The notes: generated by a model not told the origin, from the letters alone. Shown: positions 50,275 through 59,613, counted from the stretch's first letter. The stretch is 64,000 bases of DNA from Janthinobacterium tructae (GCF_006517255.1 NZ_CP041185.1:6014001-6078000), one strand, 5' to 3'. Numbers and translations are program-made.

Positions 50275-51230
50275 TCGCGCGCATCCTCAAGTGGCTGATG
50301 CTGCTGCAGGTGCTGGCCGTGCTGGGCGTGGCGTATCTGGCGATGCAGGCGTGGGGTGTGGCCTCGCCAGCGCTGGCCGTGCTGCTGGCGCTGGCCATGC
50401 TGCTGGCCGTGCGCGCGCTGATCGTGGCGCGCAATTTTTGGCAAAGCCGGCGCCTGGGCAGCCCGGTACCGCTTGAATACCAGCTGGGCGCCATGGGCGC
50501 CGCGCGCCTGTTTTTCGGCGAACTGTGCGCCACCTTGTGGACCTCGTCATGGGGCATGCTGCGTCCGCGCCTGCATGCGGCCGATTGCGTCACGCCCGGC
50601 CAGGGCCTGCCGGTGCTGCTGGTGCACGGCTATGTGTGCAACCGCGGCTATTGGACAAAGCTGAGCCGGCAGCTGGCGCAGGCGGGCATCGTGCACAAGG
50701 CGATCGACCTGGAGCCGATCGATGCCAACATCGAGGACTTCGTGCCGCAGGTCGAGCAAGCCATCACCGAGCTTTGCGCCCGCACGGGCAGCGACCGCGT
50801 CATTCTCGTCGCGCACAGCATGGGTGGCCTGGTGGCGCGCGCCTGGCTGCGCCATTACGGCGCGGCCCGCGTGGCGCGCATCATCACCATCGGCACGCCG
50901 CACCACGGCACGGCGCTGGCCAACCTGGCGGCGGGGACGAATGCGCGCCAGATGAGTCGTATCGATGGCGCACCGAGCGGCTGGCTGGCGCAGCTGGCCG
51001 CCAGCGAGGCGCCGGAAACGCGCGCCCTGATCACGTCGATGTACTCGCATCACGATAATATTGTCGCGCCGCAATGTTCCGCACACTTGCCCGGCGCGCG
51101 CAATCTGGCCTTCGGCGGCATCGGCCATGTGGCGCTGGCCAGCGATGCGCGCGTGCTGCGCCAGCTGTTAGCGGAAATAGCTATCAAGTGCGAAGTCGCC
51201 CAAGCCCCGTCCAGCCCCCATTTTTCGTGA
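50271..51230 (+). CDS. membrane-anchored alpha/beta-hydrolase (lipase-like)
   Basis: The 319-residue protein has one or two N-terminal hydrophobic helices (residues 5-45) and an alpha/beta hydrolase domain with oxyanion LLVHGYVCNRGYW, nucleophile Ser in VAHSMGGLVAR, Asp in SHHDNIV and His in GIGHVAL. It is the third gene of the Tat/GMC operon, so it may release an alcohol or acid substrate for the oxidoreductase. The actual ester is unknown. Confidence 0.88.
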   Translation: MIARILKWLMLLQVLAVLGVAYLAMQAWGVASPALAVLLALAMLLAVRALIVARNFWQSRRLGSPVPLEYQLGAMGAARLFFGELCATLWTSSWGMLRPRLHAADCVTPGQGLPVLLVHGYVCNRGYWTKLSRQLAQAGIVHKAIDLEPIDANIEDFVPQVEQAITELCARTGSDRVILVAHSMGGLVARAWLRHYGAARVARIITIGTPHHGTALANLAAGTNARQMSRIDGAPSGWLAQLAASEAPETRALITSMYSHHDNIVAPQCSAHLPGARNLAFGGIGHVALASDARVLRQLLAEIAIKCEVAQAPSSPHFS

Positions 51231-51530
51231 ATCCTGTTGTGTTTTATCAGCATGGCAAGACTGTCTCTTTTGACTCTGCTGTTGCCCAGGTTTAACAGGT
51301 ACAGGCCCAGAAAATGCTGTTTTCCACAGGCGTCCTGTATTAAGCTAGCATCACGAAGGTGACGGCCAGCAATGATTGCCGAGGCCGTATGCGCCGCGCC
51401 ACGGCGATCCGCATGCGAGATATTTGCGGGGATGCATGGCAGGATGTTGTAGGATCAGCATGTTGCCGCGCAAGCGGAAAAATCGGTACAGGCAGAAAAT
51501 GAGACTATGCAGTTTTCATGGGGGTGCTAA
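51231..51530. other. 300-bp gap before the hybrid regulator gene
   Basis: This stretch holds no ORF with plausible coding features and no clear terminator or tRNA. TTGTGT near 51237 and several AT-rich steps could form a promoter for the gene at 51531, but no good -35/-10 pair stands out. Confidence 0.6.
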
Positions 51531-54500
51531 TTGTCCGCACGTATCCTGATTATCGAAGATAACGCCACCAATATGGAATTGATGGTGTACCTGTTACGTG
51601 CCTTCGGGTACACGCCGCTGGCCGCCTATGATGGCGAAGAGGGCGTGCGCATGGCGCGCAGCGAATTGCCGGACTTGATCATCTGCGACGTGCATTTGCC
51701 CAAGCTCGATGGCTATGGCGTGGTGGCCGAGCTGAAGAAAGACCCGCTGCTGCGCAAGATCCCGGCCCTGGCCGTGACGGCGCTGGCCATGGTGGGTGAC
51801 CGCGAACGCCTGCTCGAAGCGGGTTTCAATGGCTATATCGGCAAGCCTATCGAGCCGGACCTGTTCGTGGCGGAGCTGGAATCTTTTTTACCCGGGGCGC
51901 CGTCGACGCCAGTTAAAAACGACATAGCGACCATCTTGATCGTCGACGATCATGTGCTGAACCGCGAATTCCTGACCGCACTGCTGGGCTACGGCGGCCA
52001 CCGCCTGCTGGAGGCGGCCAATGGCGCCGACGCGCTGGAAATACTGCGCACCGAGCGGCCGGACCTGATCATCTCCGACATCCTCATGCCGAACATGGAC
52101 GGCTACGAATTCGTCACGCGCGTGCATGCCGATCCCGCGCTGACCGACGTGCCCATCATTTTTTATACGGCCACCTACCGCGAGCAGGAAGCGATCTTGC
52201 TGGCGCAGGCGTGCGGCGTGCGCTGGGTGTTGCCCAAGCCGTCCGATCCTGAAGTCATCGTGCGCACGGTCAACGAGGCGCTGGGACTGATGCCGGCGGC
52301 CGCCCAGGCGCCCATTGTGCCGGGCGGTGCTGCGGCGCGTCCCGCCACTGGCAAGCTGGCCGGCATCGATCACCAGGTCAGCGGCTACCTCGACGAAGTC
52401 GAGTCCAGCAGCCAGCAGATTTCGCAGCTGGCCAGCCTGCGCGAAGGCCATGCCGCCATGCCCGAAGACCTGGGCATCATGACGGAGCGCCTGTCGCGCT
52501 CTCTGTCGAGCCTGCAGGCGGTGAGCCTGCGCCTGACGGCCCTGATCGAGCTGGGCATCGAGCTGGGCGCCGAACGCGATCCGCGCGCCTTGATCGAGGC
52601 GGGCTGCAAGGTGGCGCAGAATATCTGCGTCTCCAAGTATGCCTGCATCGGCGTGCTGGAAGAGGGCGCCGAAAAGCTCAGTTATTTTTCCTCGTGCGGC
52701 GCCGAGAAAGACCTCGAGCGCATTGCCAGCGCGCCGCGCACGGGCATCCTGAACCGCTTGCTGGAACAGCGCCAGCCCTACCGTGTCAATGGCTTGAAGG
52801 GCGACCCCGGCGCGCTGGGCCTGCCCGACACGCACCCGCCCGTGCATTCCTTCCTGGGCGTGGCCATCGCCTCGCGCGAGCGCAGCCACGGCTGGCTGTA
52901 CCTGGTCGACAAGCTGGGGGCGACTGAATTTTCCGAAGTCGACGAACGCGTGGCCGCCACGGTGGCGGCGCAGATCGCCGTCGCCTACGACAACCTGCTG
53001 CTGTACGACGAGATCAAGCGCCACCACGAGCAGCTGACCCTGGACATGGCGGCGCGCATCCGTCTCGATGAAGACTTGCGCCGCTTCCGCCTGGCGATGG
53101 ATGCCACGGCCGACGCGATTTTTCTCGTCGACCGCGCCGGCATGTGCTTCGTCGACGTCAACCAGACTGCCTGCCGCATGCTGGGCTTTGAGCGCGAGGA
53201 TTTCCTGCGCGTGGGGCCGGGGCGCGCGAACGAGGGCGAGACCCAGCTGGAAGAACTGTACAACAAGCTGCTGGCCGGCGACCAGGGTGGCCCGATGACG
53301 GAGTTGCAGCTGCAGCGCAAGGATGGCTCGCCGCTGTCGGTGGAAGTGCAGCGGCGTACCCTGCGCTCGGGGCAGAGCTGGATTCTGGTGGCTGTGGCGC
53401 GCGACATCACCGAGCGCAAGGATGCCGAGCAGCGCCTGATGAAGCTGGCCCATTTCGATACCTTGACGGGCTTGCCGAACCGCAGCCAGTTTTACGCCTC
53501 GCTGACCCATTCGCTGTCCCAGGCGGCCGAACACCAGTGGGCCGTGGCCGTACTGTTCATGGATATCGACCGCTTCAAGAATATCAACGACACCCTGGGC
53601 CATACCATCGGCGACGACCTGCTGCGCCAGTTTTCCAGCCGCCTGGTCGATTGCCTGCGCGTGCGCGATACCATCGGCCGCTTTGGCGGCGATGAATTTG
53701 CCACCATCCTGGTGCTGCCGGAAGGCGTCCAGCATGCCGTGGGCGTGGTCGAGAAGATCCGCGAAGCGATGCGCAAGCCCTTCGACTTGCAGGGCCACGA
53801 GGTGACGGTGACGGTCAGCATCGGCATTTCCGTGTTCCCCGAAGACGGCGTCGATGCGGACACCCTGATTCAGTATGCCGACACGGCCATGTACCGCGCC
53901 AAGGAGGCCGGGCGCGATGCCTTCCGCTTCTTCACGGCGGAAATGAACGCGCAATCGATGGCGCGGCTGGACATGGAAAATGCCCTGCGGCGTGCCATCG
54001 ACAACGAGGAATTCGTGCTGTTCTTCCAGCCCAAGGTGAATATCATATCGGGGCGCATCAGCGGAGCCGAGGCGCTGATACGCTGGCGCCGCCCCGGCCA
54101 CGGCATGGTTTCGCCGGCCCTGTTCATCCCCTTGCTGGAAGAAACGGGGCTGATTGTGCGCGTCGGTAACTGGGTGCTGGACGAGGCATGCAAGAAGATC
54201 AGCGAATGGGGTGCCAGCAGCATCGGCCCCGTGCACCTGTCGGTGAATGTCTCGGGCATCCAGTTTTTCGTCGGCGGCCTGGAAGAAGAGGTGCTCAAGG
54301 CGATCAGCAAGCACGATATCGCGCCCGACCTGCTGGAACTGGAGCTGACGGAAAGCTCGCTGATGTCGAACGCCGAGGAAACCATCGCCGTGCTGCGCAA
54401 CCTGAAGGCGCTGGGTATCCAGATTTCCATCGACGATTTCGGCACCGGCTATTCCAGCCTGGCCTACCTGAAGCGCTTCCCCATCGACAAACTGAAGATC

Positions 54501-55163
54501 GACATCGCCTTCGTGCGCGAAGTGACCAGCAATCCGGACGACGCGGCCATCGTGCTGGCCATCATCAGCATGGCGCACAGCATGAAGCTGGAAGTGATCG
54601 CCGAAGGCGTGGAAAACGATGCGCAGCTGGCTTATTTGCGGCGCCACGGCTGCGACGAGATGCAGGGCTATTATTTCAGCCGCCCCGTGCCCCAGGAAGA
54701 ATTCGAACAGATGCTGATGGCGGGCAAGCTGCTGCAGGCGCCGCAGGATGCGGGCAGCGAAGAGCAGCAAACCTTGCTGATCGTCGACGACGATGTCTTC
54801 ATGCTCGACGTGCTCAGCGACTTCCTGGCGCAGGACGGCTACCGCATCCTGACGGCGCAGACGGCCGCCGAGGGCTTCGACATCCTGGCGCGCCACAAGG
54901 TGCAGGTGATCCTGTGCGACCAGTGCATGCCGCTCATGAGCGGCACCGAATTCATGGAGCGTGTCAAGCACCTGTGCCCCGATACTTTCCGCATCATGCT
55001 GTCGGCTTTTGCCGACCTGACGCCCATCATGGCGGCCATCAACCGTGGCGCCGTCGACCGCTTCTATACCAAGCCGTGGAAAGGCGCCGTGCTGCGCGAG
55101 AACATTCGCGAAGGCTTCCGCCTGCACACGCTGCTGCATGGCCCGGTGAAAGCGGCCGCCTAG
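51531..55163 (+). CDS. triple-receiver hybrid protein with GAF, PAS, GGDEF and EAL domains
   Basis: The 1210-residue protein has REC1 (1-120, IIEDN, LIICDVHLPK, YIGKPI), REC2 (about 130-250, LIVDDH, LIISDILMPN, PKPS), a linker, GAF (about 330-500), PAS (about 510-630), GGDEF (motif at 718, with inhibitory RVRD five residues before it), EAL (motif GAEALIRW near 844, DDFGTGYSSL, AEGVEN) and REC3 (about 1080-1200, LIVDDDVFMLDV, LCDQCMPLMSG). All c-di-GMP making and degrading residues look intact, so it could do both. TTG start at 51531 with GGGGGTG 6 bp before it. Confidence 0.9.
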   Translation: MSARILIIEDNATNMELMVYLLRAFGYTPLAAYDGEEGVRMARSELPDLIICDVHLPKLDGYGVVAELKKDPLLRKIPALAVTALAMVGDRERLLEAGFNGYIGKPIEPDLFVAELESFLPGAPSTPVKNDIATILIVDDHVLNREFLTALLGYGGHRLLEAANGADALEILRTERPDLIISDILMPNMDGYEFVTRVHADPALTDVPIIFYTATYREQEAILLAQACGVRWVLPKPSDPEVIVRTVNEALGLMPAAAQAPIVPGGAAARPATGKLAGIDHQVSGYLDEVESSSQQISQLASLREGHAAMPEDLGIMTERLSRSLSSLQAVSLRLTALIELGIELGAERDPRALIEAGCKVAQNICVSKYACIGVLEEGAEKLSYFSSCGAEKDLERIASAPRTGILNRLLEQRQPYRVNGLKGDPGALGLPDTHPPVHSFLGVAIASRERSHGWLYLVDKLGATEFSEVDERVAATVAAQIAVAYDNLLLYDEIKRHHEQLTLDMAARIRLDEDLRRFRLAMDATADAIFLVDRAGMCFVDVNQTACRMLGFEREDFLRVGPGRANEGETQLEELYNKLLAGDQGGPMTELQLQRKDGSPLSVEVQRRTLRSGQSWILVAVARDITERKDAEQRLMKLAHFDTLTGLPNRSQFYASLTHSLSQAAEHQWAVAVLFMDIDRFKNINDTLGHTIGDDLLRQFSSRLVDCLRVRDTIGRFGGDEFATILVLPEGVQHAVGVVEKIREAMRKPFDLQGHEVTVTVSIGISVFPEDGVDADTLIQYADTAMYRAKEAGRDAFRFFTAEMNAQSMARLDMENALRRAIDNEEFVLFFQPKVNIISGRISGAEALIRWRRPGHGMVSPALFIPLLEETGLIVRVGNWVLDEACKKISEWGASSIGPVHLSVNVSGIQFFVGGLEEEVLKAISKHDIAPDLLELELTESSLMSNAEETIAVLRNLKALGIQISIDDFGTGYSSLAYLKRFPIDKLKIDIAFVREVTSNPDDAAIVLAIISMAHSMKLEVIAEGVENDAQLAYLRRHGCDEMQGYYFSRPVPQEEFEQMLMAGKLLQAPQDAGSEEQQTLLIVDDDVFMLDVLSDFLAQDGYRILTAQTAAEGFDILARHKVQVILCDQCMPLMSGTEFMERVKHLCPDTFRIMLSAFADLTPIMAAINRGAVDRFYTKPWKGAVLRENIREGFRLHTLLHGPVKAAA

Positions 55164-55297
55164 GCGCTTGCCACTGCGTGTGCTGGCGCACGTTCAGACG
55201 CAGCTTTGTATCGAATTAGACTCCCGTCTCTAGTTTTGCTCTCTAGAATAAAAGCATCCATGAAGTGGCATGGCCTTTCATATGACGGGAGCGGGCG

Positions 55298-55927
55298 ATG
55301 GTGAAGAAATTGAAGGAATTGACGGAAGACAAGGAATTGGCGAGCGCCGTGCGCTCGTCCGCGCAGCAGATCTGGCAAGCGGGCCTCGGTGCCTTCGCCA
55401 AGGCGCAGGAAGAGGGCGGGCGCGTGTTTTCCAAGCTGGTCAAGGAAGGCACGGAATTCCAGAAGCGCGCCGAAGACAAGGTGGCCGATGTCGGCGACAG
55501 CGTCAGCAAACTGGCCGATGGCGTGGGCAAGCAGGCCAGCGGCTCCTGGGACAAGCTGGAACAGGTGTTTGAAGAACGCGTGGCGCGTGCCCTGGCCACC
55601 ATCGGCGTGCCGATGCAAAACGACATCGCCGCGCTGCATGCCAAGATCGATGCCTTGAGCTTGCAGGTGGCAGCGCTGTCGGACAAAGCCACGCCGGCGC
55701 CCAGGCCGAAGGCTGTGGCCAAGCCCGCCGTGAAAGCGGCGCCGAAAAGCGTAGCGAAAGCCGTGCCGAAGGCAGCACCGAAGGCCAGCGTTGCCAAGAC
55801 CCCGGCCAAGGCGGCAGCTACGGCGGCACCGCGCGCCGCAGCCAGGCCGGTGAGCAAGCCAGTGAGCAAAGCGGTGAGCAAACCCGCCGCGAGAGCGGCG
55901 GCGAAGAAAAAAGCAGCGCCGGCCTGA
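55298..55927 (+). CDS. phasin-like protein with histone H1-like basic tail (PhaF/PhaI type)
   Basis: The 209-residue protein has a Poly_granule-associated domain (residues 1-130, IWQAGLGAFAKAQEEGGRVFSKLVKEG) and an Ala/Lys/Pro-rich tail (KAVAKPAVKAAPKSVAKAVPKA pattern) like histone H1. PhaF-type phasins bind PHA granules with the first part and DNA with the tail, linking granule partition to the chromosome. phaB at 16.8 kb supports a PHB setting. A terminator follows. Confidence 0.88.
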   Translation: MVKKLKELTEDKELASAVRSSAQQIWQAGLGAFAKAQEEGGRVFSKLVKEGTEFQKRAEDKVADVGDSVSKLADGVGKQASGSWDKLEQVFEERVARALATIGVPMQNDIAALHAKIDALSLQVAALSDKATPAPRPKAVAKPAVKAAPKSVAKAVPKAAPKASVAKTPAKAAATAAPRAAARPVSKPVSKAVSKPAARAAAKKKAAPA

Positions 55928-55946
55928 GCTGGCGCAGCATTCCTCC

Positions 55947-55971
55947 AGCCTGCTCGCGCAGGCTTTTTTTT
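55947..55971 (+). terminator. terminator after the H1-tailed phasin gene
   Basis: AGCCTGC (55947-55953) and GCAGGCT (55958-55964) form a 7-bp stem with a TCGC loop, followed by eight T residues. Confidence 0.85.
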
Positions 55972-56065
55972 GCCTGCGTTTTTCACCTGCGCCATGGGGC
56001 GCAGTGTTTCATTTCGGCTATCTTAGGTGGTATGCTTGCGGCAGAACACAGAGAGATTGCCCGCC

Positions 56066-56737
56066 ATGCTACAAAAAGCACCACGCCGTACCCGCGAACG
56101 CATCCTGGAGTTGTCGCTGCGCCTGTTCAATGAGTTTGGTGAGCCGAATATCACGACGACCGTGATTGCGGAAGAGATGAATATTTCGCCGGGAAACCTG
56201 TATTACCACTTCCGTAACAAGGATGACATCGTCAACTCGATCTTCGTCCAGTTCGAGGCGGAAATCGAACGCATCCTGACCGTGCCTGACGGGCGCCGTT
56301 CGAATATCGAGGATGTCTGGCTGTATTTGCACCTGATGTTCGAACTGATCTGGCGCTACCGTTTTTTCTATCGCGACCTCAATGATTTGCTGTCGCGCAA
56401 CCGCAAGCTGGAACTGCACTTCAAGCTGATCCTGGCGCACAAGATCAAGGTGGCCACGCAGCTGTGCGAAGATTTGCGCAGCGAACAGTCTTTGGAAGCG
56501 TCGGACATGGAAGTGGCCGCGATGGCGACGAATATGGTGGTCGTCGCCACGTACTGGCTGTCGTACGAATATGTGCGCAACCCGCGCAAGTACAGCGAGC
56601 AGCAATCGATGTCCGATGCGCTGGCACGCGGCTGCTACCAGGTGTTGTCCCTGATCGGCCCGTATTTGCGCAATGAAACGCATTTGCTGTTTCGCAAACT
56701 GTCGGAAGAGTATGTGACCAAACTCAAGAACGACTGA
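56066..56737 (+). CDS. TetR-family transcriptional regulator
   Basis: The 223-residue protein has the TetR helix-turn-helix (RERILELSLRLFNEFGEPNITTTVIAEEMNISPGNLYYHFRNKDD) and a helical ligand domain. It starts at ATG 56066, and the TPR protein follows 41 bp later. Neither target nor ligand is known; a fatty-acid or PHA link is only suggested by the neighbours. Confidence 0.92.
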   Translation: MLQKAPRRTRERILELSLRLFNEFGEPNITTTVIAEEMNISPGNLYYHFRNKDDIVNSIFVQFEAEIERILTVPDGRRSNIEDVWLYLHLMFELIWRYRFFYRDLNDLLSRNRKLELHFKLILAHKIKVATQLCEDLRSEQSLEASDMEVAAMATNMVVVATYWLSYEYVRNPRKYSEQQSMSDALARGCYQVLSLIGPYLRNETHLLFRKLSEEYVTKLKND

Positions 56738-56778
56738 CGCGGCTGCTGGCGCCACGTCGTCATTTACAGGAGAGATAT

Positions 56779-57552
56779 ATGGCTTGGAAACAATTCCCCT
56801 ATCCGGACGCAGCCTATGTCTACACGCCGCAAACCCTGGAAGCGGCCTGGGCGCGCCTGCATGCGGGCGATGTGGAACCGTTTCCCACGCACCCTGCGCT
56901 GGTGCAAGCCTGGCTGGCCTTCCACGCGGGCGACTTTGAACGCGCCGTGAAGCTGGGTCTGGCCGTCGGCGTGCCCGGCTATGCGGTGGCGCACAAGGCG
57001 ACCTGCATCTATGCCACGCACCTGGAAGTGGAGGACCGCCAGAAACTCGACATGTACGAAGAAGTGGCGGAGCGCTGCGAGCGCCAGCAGAGCGAACAGC
57101 CGGACAACCCGGCCGGCTACTACTGGCATGCCTATAGCCTGGGCCGCTGCGCGCTGGGCACCTCCGTCGTCAAGGCCCTGGCGCAGGGCATGGGCGCGCG
57201 CGTGCGCAATAGCCTGGACCGCACGATGACGGTGGCGCCCATGCATGCGGAAGCGCATATTGCGTTTGGGATTTATCATACGGAAATTATCGACAAGGTC
57301 GGCGCCATGATCGGCAGCCTGACCTATGGCGCCAACAAGGAAGATGGCTATCAGCACTTCAAGACGGCGCTGGCCCTGACGCCGTATTCGGCGCTGGCGC
57401 ATAGCGAATATGCGCGCGCCTTGAGCATGCTTGATGGAAAGAAAAAGCTGGCGGAAGCGCTGGCCCTGTATGAAAAGGCGGCCGAGTGCGTGGCACTGGA
57501 CGCCAAGGAACGCCTCGAGGTCGAGGCGGCGATCGATGAATTGAAAGGCTAG
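56779..57552 (+). CDS. tetratricopeptide-like helical protein, unknown function
   Basis: The 257-residue cytoplasmic protein is wholly helical, with repeat-like units (HPALVQAWLAFHAGDFERAVKLGL, YQHFKTALALTPYSALAHSEYARAL). It starts after AGGAGAGATAT. Proximity to the TetR gene and the LOG-family gene 8 bp downstream suggests an operon. Function unknown. Confidence 0.82.
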   Translation: MAWKQFPYPDAAYVYTPQTLEAAWARLHAGDVEPFPTHPALVQAWLAFHAGDFERAVKLGLAVGVPGYAVAHKATCIYATHLEVEDRQKLDMYEEVAERCERQQSEQPDNPAGYYWHAYSLGRCALGTSVVKALAQGMGARVRNSLDRTMTVAPMHAEAHIAFGIYHTEIIDKVGAMIGSLTYGANKEDGYQHFKTALALTPYSALAHSEYARALSMLDGKKKLAEALALYEKAAECVALDAKERLEVEAAIDELKG

Positions 57553-57560
57553 GGAATACT

Positions 57561-58109
57561 GTGATCAAGGCTTTATGTGTGTACTGTGGCGCCAACGCGG
57601 GCGTCTCGCCCGACTATGCGGTGGCGGCGCGCGAACTGGCGCGCGTACTGGTGGCGGAAAATATTTCACTGGTGTATGGCGGCGGCAAGGTCGGCCTGAT
57701 GGGCGTGATCGCCGATGAAGTGCTGCGCCTGGGCGGCGAGGTGACGGGCGTGATTCCCACCCAGCTGGTTGAACGCGAAGTGGGCCACATGGGCTTGACG
57801 CGACAGTTCATCGTGAAGGACATGCACGAGCGCAAGGCGATGATGGCCAGCCTGTCCGACGCCTTCATCGCCATGCCCGGCGGCTATGGCACCCTGGAAG
57901 AGCTGTTCGAGATGCTCACATGGGCCCAGCTGGGCTTGCACGCCAAGCCCATCGGCTTGCTCAATGTCGACCGTTTCTATGATGGCTTGCTGGCGTTCGT
58001 GGATAACGGCAAGGAACAGGGCTTCATCCGTCCGCAGCACGCAGCTTTCCTCAATGCCGACGCCGATCCCGCCGCGCTGGTGCAACGCCTGAAGGAATGC
58101 GTGCCCTAA
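57561..58109 (+). CDS. LOG-family (TIGR00730) Rossmann-fold protein
   Basis: The 182-residue protein has CVYCGAN, YGGGKVGLMG and PGGYGTLEELFEML, the LOG signature for nucleotide 5'-monophosphate phosphoribohydrolase activity. Bacterial members cleave AMP-like nucleotides and can be cytokinin-activating, though a metabolic clean-up role is also likely. GTG 57561 lies 8 bp after the TPR stop. A terminator follows. Confidence 0.92.
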   Translation: MIKALCVYCGANAGVSPDYAVAARELARVLVAENISLVYGGGKVGLMGVIADEVLRLGGEVTGVIPTQLVEREVGHMGLTRQFIVKDMHERKAMMASLSDAFIAMPGGYGTLEELFEMLTWAQLGLHAKPIGLLNVDRFYDGLLAFVDNGKEQGFIRPQHAAFLNADADPAALVQRLKECVP

Positions 58110-58133
58110 GTTCCCGTATGGAGTCTCATCAGG

Positions 58134-58162
58134 AGCCATGCACGGCGGTGCATGGCTTTTTT
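58134..58162 (+). terminator. terminator after the LOG-family gene
   Basis: AGCCATGCAC (58134-58143) and GTGCATGGCT (58148-58157) form a 10-bp stem with GGCG loop, followed by six T residues. An outer pair TTCCCGTA/TACGGGAA (58111-58118, 58170-58177) brackets it. Confidence 0.9.
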
Positions 58163-58179
58163 ATTTCCGTACGGGAAGA

Positions 58180-58193
58180 TTGATCAATCTCAA
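58180..58193 (+). promoter_or_regulatory. Fnr-type box candidate upstream of the PEP-CTERM gene
   Basis: TTGATCAATCTCAA matches TTGAT-N4-ATCAA at 9 of 10. CATAAT at 58218-58223 would be its -10, giving a box centre near -43. The region is AT-rich, so chance matches are more likely here. Confidence 0.35.
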
Positions 58194-58408
58194 TAAATTG
58201 ATTAATAAAAATGTGTCCATAATATTTCTCTTGATGCATGTTTTTTTGAAAATGAAGATGCTTTTTATGTAAGCATGTGGTCTACTTGCATGGTTCACAA
58301 GACAGGCATGTCGGATCGCCGCTGGGCGCATGGTGCCGCCCCCCGCGATGCCGGTATGTCGTAAGTTGCCACGACCTCGCTACTTCATCATCTTGAAAGG
58401 ATGTTATT

Positions 58409-59014
58409 TTGAAACCTATGACCTTCTTGCGCGCGACCGCTGTTGCCGCCATTCTCGCCGCCGCCGGTGGCGCCCAGGCGCAAACCACCACTATCACTTT
58501 CGATCCGCTGGAACAGCCGGGTTACCTCAGTTCCGTGTTCCCCTCGTATTCCGAAGGCGGCTACAATTTCGACAGCAGTTTCCTGGGCCTGTTGAGCTCG
58601 CCGCGTCAGAGCAGCCTTGCCTACGCCGGCTCGGCCGGCCTTGGAGCCACGGCACTGTCGACGACAACGCTGAGCCGTGCTGACGGCGCCGCCTTCTCGC
58701 TGAGCTCGATCAGCCTGGCGGACTTCGTGAGCTGGCCTGGTCCCTACGACGTTACCTTTGTCGGCCACCAGGTGGGCGGCGGCACGGTGACGCAAACCTT
58801 CAACCTCAACGGCAGTCATACTTTCAGCAATTACACGTTCACGGGCTTCGATAACCTGTTGTCGGCCTCGTGGAAAGAGGGCGCCTTCCATACTTTCCAG
58901 GTTGACAATATCGCCGCCAGCGTGAGCCCCGTGCCGGAACCTGCCACGTACGGCATGCTGCTGGGCGGCCTGGGCTTGCTGGCCTTTCTGCGCCGCCGCA
59001 AGAACGCCGCCTGA
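58409..59014 (+). CDS. PEP-CTERM sorting domain protein
   Basis: The 201-residue exported protein has a signal peptide (to about residue 25), a beta-rich body without catalytic motif, and the C-terminal PEP-CTERM signal VPEPATYGMLLGGLGLLAFLRRRK. Such proteins are sorted by exosortase (EpsH/XrtA) in bacteria that make exopolysaccharide. TTG is used as start because it continues the signal with AAAGGATG 5 bp upstream; an ATG in frame lies 9 bp later. Confidence 0.87.
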   Translation: MKPMTFLRATAVAAILAAAGGAQAQTTTITFDPLEQPGYLSSVFPSYSEGGYNFDSSFLGLLSSPRQSSLAYAGSAGLGATALSTTTLSRADGAAFSLSSISLADFVSWPGPYDVTFVGHQVGGGTVTQTFNLNGSHTFSNYTFTGFDNLLSASWKEGAFHTFQVDNIAASVSPVPEPATYGMLLGGLGLLAFLRRRKNAA

Positions 59015-59049
59015 GTCTGAATTGGCGCCGGCCCTGCCGGCGCACACGC

Positions 59050-59079
59050 AAAAAAGCCGCCTGTACCAGGCGGCTTTTT
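59050..59079. terminator. bidirectional terminator between PEP-CTERM and YgjP genes
   Basis: GCCGCCTG (59056-59063) and CAGGCGGC (59067-59074) form a stem with 3-base loop, with A6 on the left and T5 on the right. Confidence 0.88.
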
Positions 59080-59100
59080 CATGCTGGTCGGCACCGGCCG

Positions 59101-59613
59101 TCACGACCACAGGCGCTGGCCCGACAGGTCGAGCTGGGTCAGGTACAGGCGCACGTCGAATTCGTACTGGTGGTATTGCGGTTCCATATACGTGCACAGC
59201 TTGTAGAACGGCTTGTCATGTTGCTTTTCTTTTACATGCGCCAGTTCGTGCACGGCGATCATGCGCAGAAATTCCAGCGGTACTTCCTTGAACATGGTGG
59301 CCACGCGGATTTCATGCTTGGCCTTGAGCTTGCCGCCCTGCACACGCGAGATCGAGGTATGCAAGCCCAGCGCATGCTGGATCACGTGGATCTTGCTGTC
59401 GAACGCCACTTTGTTGATGGGCTCGGCATTGCGCAGGAATTCATTCTTCAAGTCTTGCACGTACTGGTACAACGCCTTGTCGTTGCGCACATCGTGCGCA
59501 TTCGGGTAGCGTTTTAACAGTACTTCGCCCAGCTTGTCCTGCGCGATCAGTTGTTGCACTTGCGCTTGCGTTTGTTCGGAATAGGCGCTCAGGTATTTCA
59601 GGGATGGCTGCAT
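59101..59613 (-). CDS. YgjP-like metallopeptidase domain protein
   Basis: The 170-residue protein has the HEXXH zinc site in AVHELAHVKEKQHDKPFY (third ligand His in this segment). This matches the DUF45/YgjP-like SprT-related group, whose function is uncertain. ATG 59613 begins MQPSLKYLSAYS; a longer in-frame start exists upstream without a good ribosome site. Confidence 0.85.
   Translation of the reverse strand: MQPSLKYLSAYSEQTQAQVQQLIAQDKLGEVLLKRYPNAHDVRNDKALYQYVQDLKNEFLRNAEPINKVAFDSKIHVIQHALGLHTSISRVQGGKLKAKHEIRVATMFKEVPLEFLRMIAVHELAHVKEKQHDKPFYKLCTYMEPQYHQYEFDVRLYLTQLDLSGQRLWS

Noticed and set aside
51888..55139. 1083-codon minus-strand frame
   Set aside because: It mirrors the REC/GGDEF/EAL gene, which has intact domain motifs on the plus strand.
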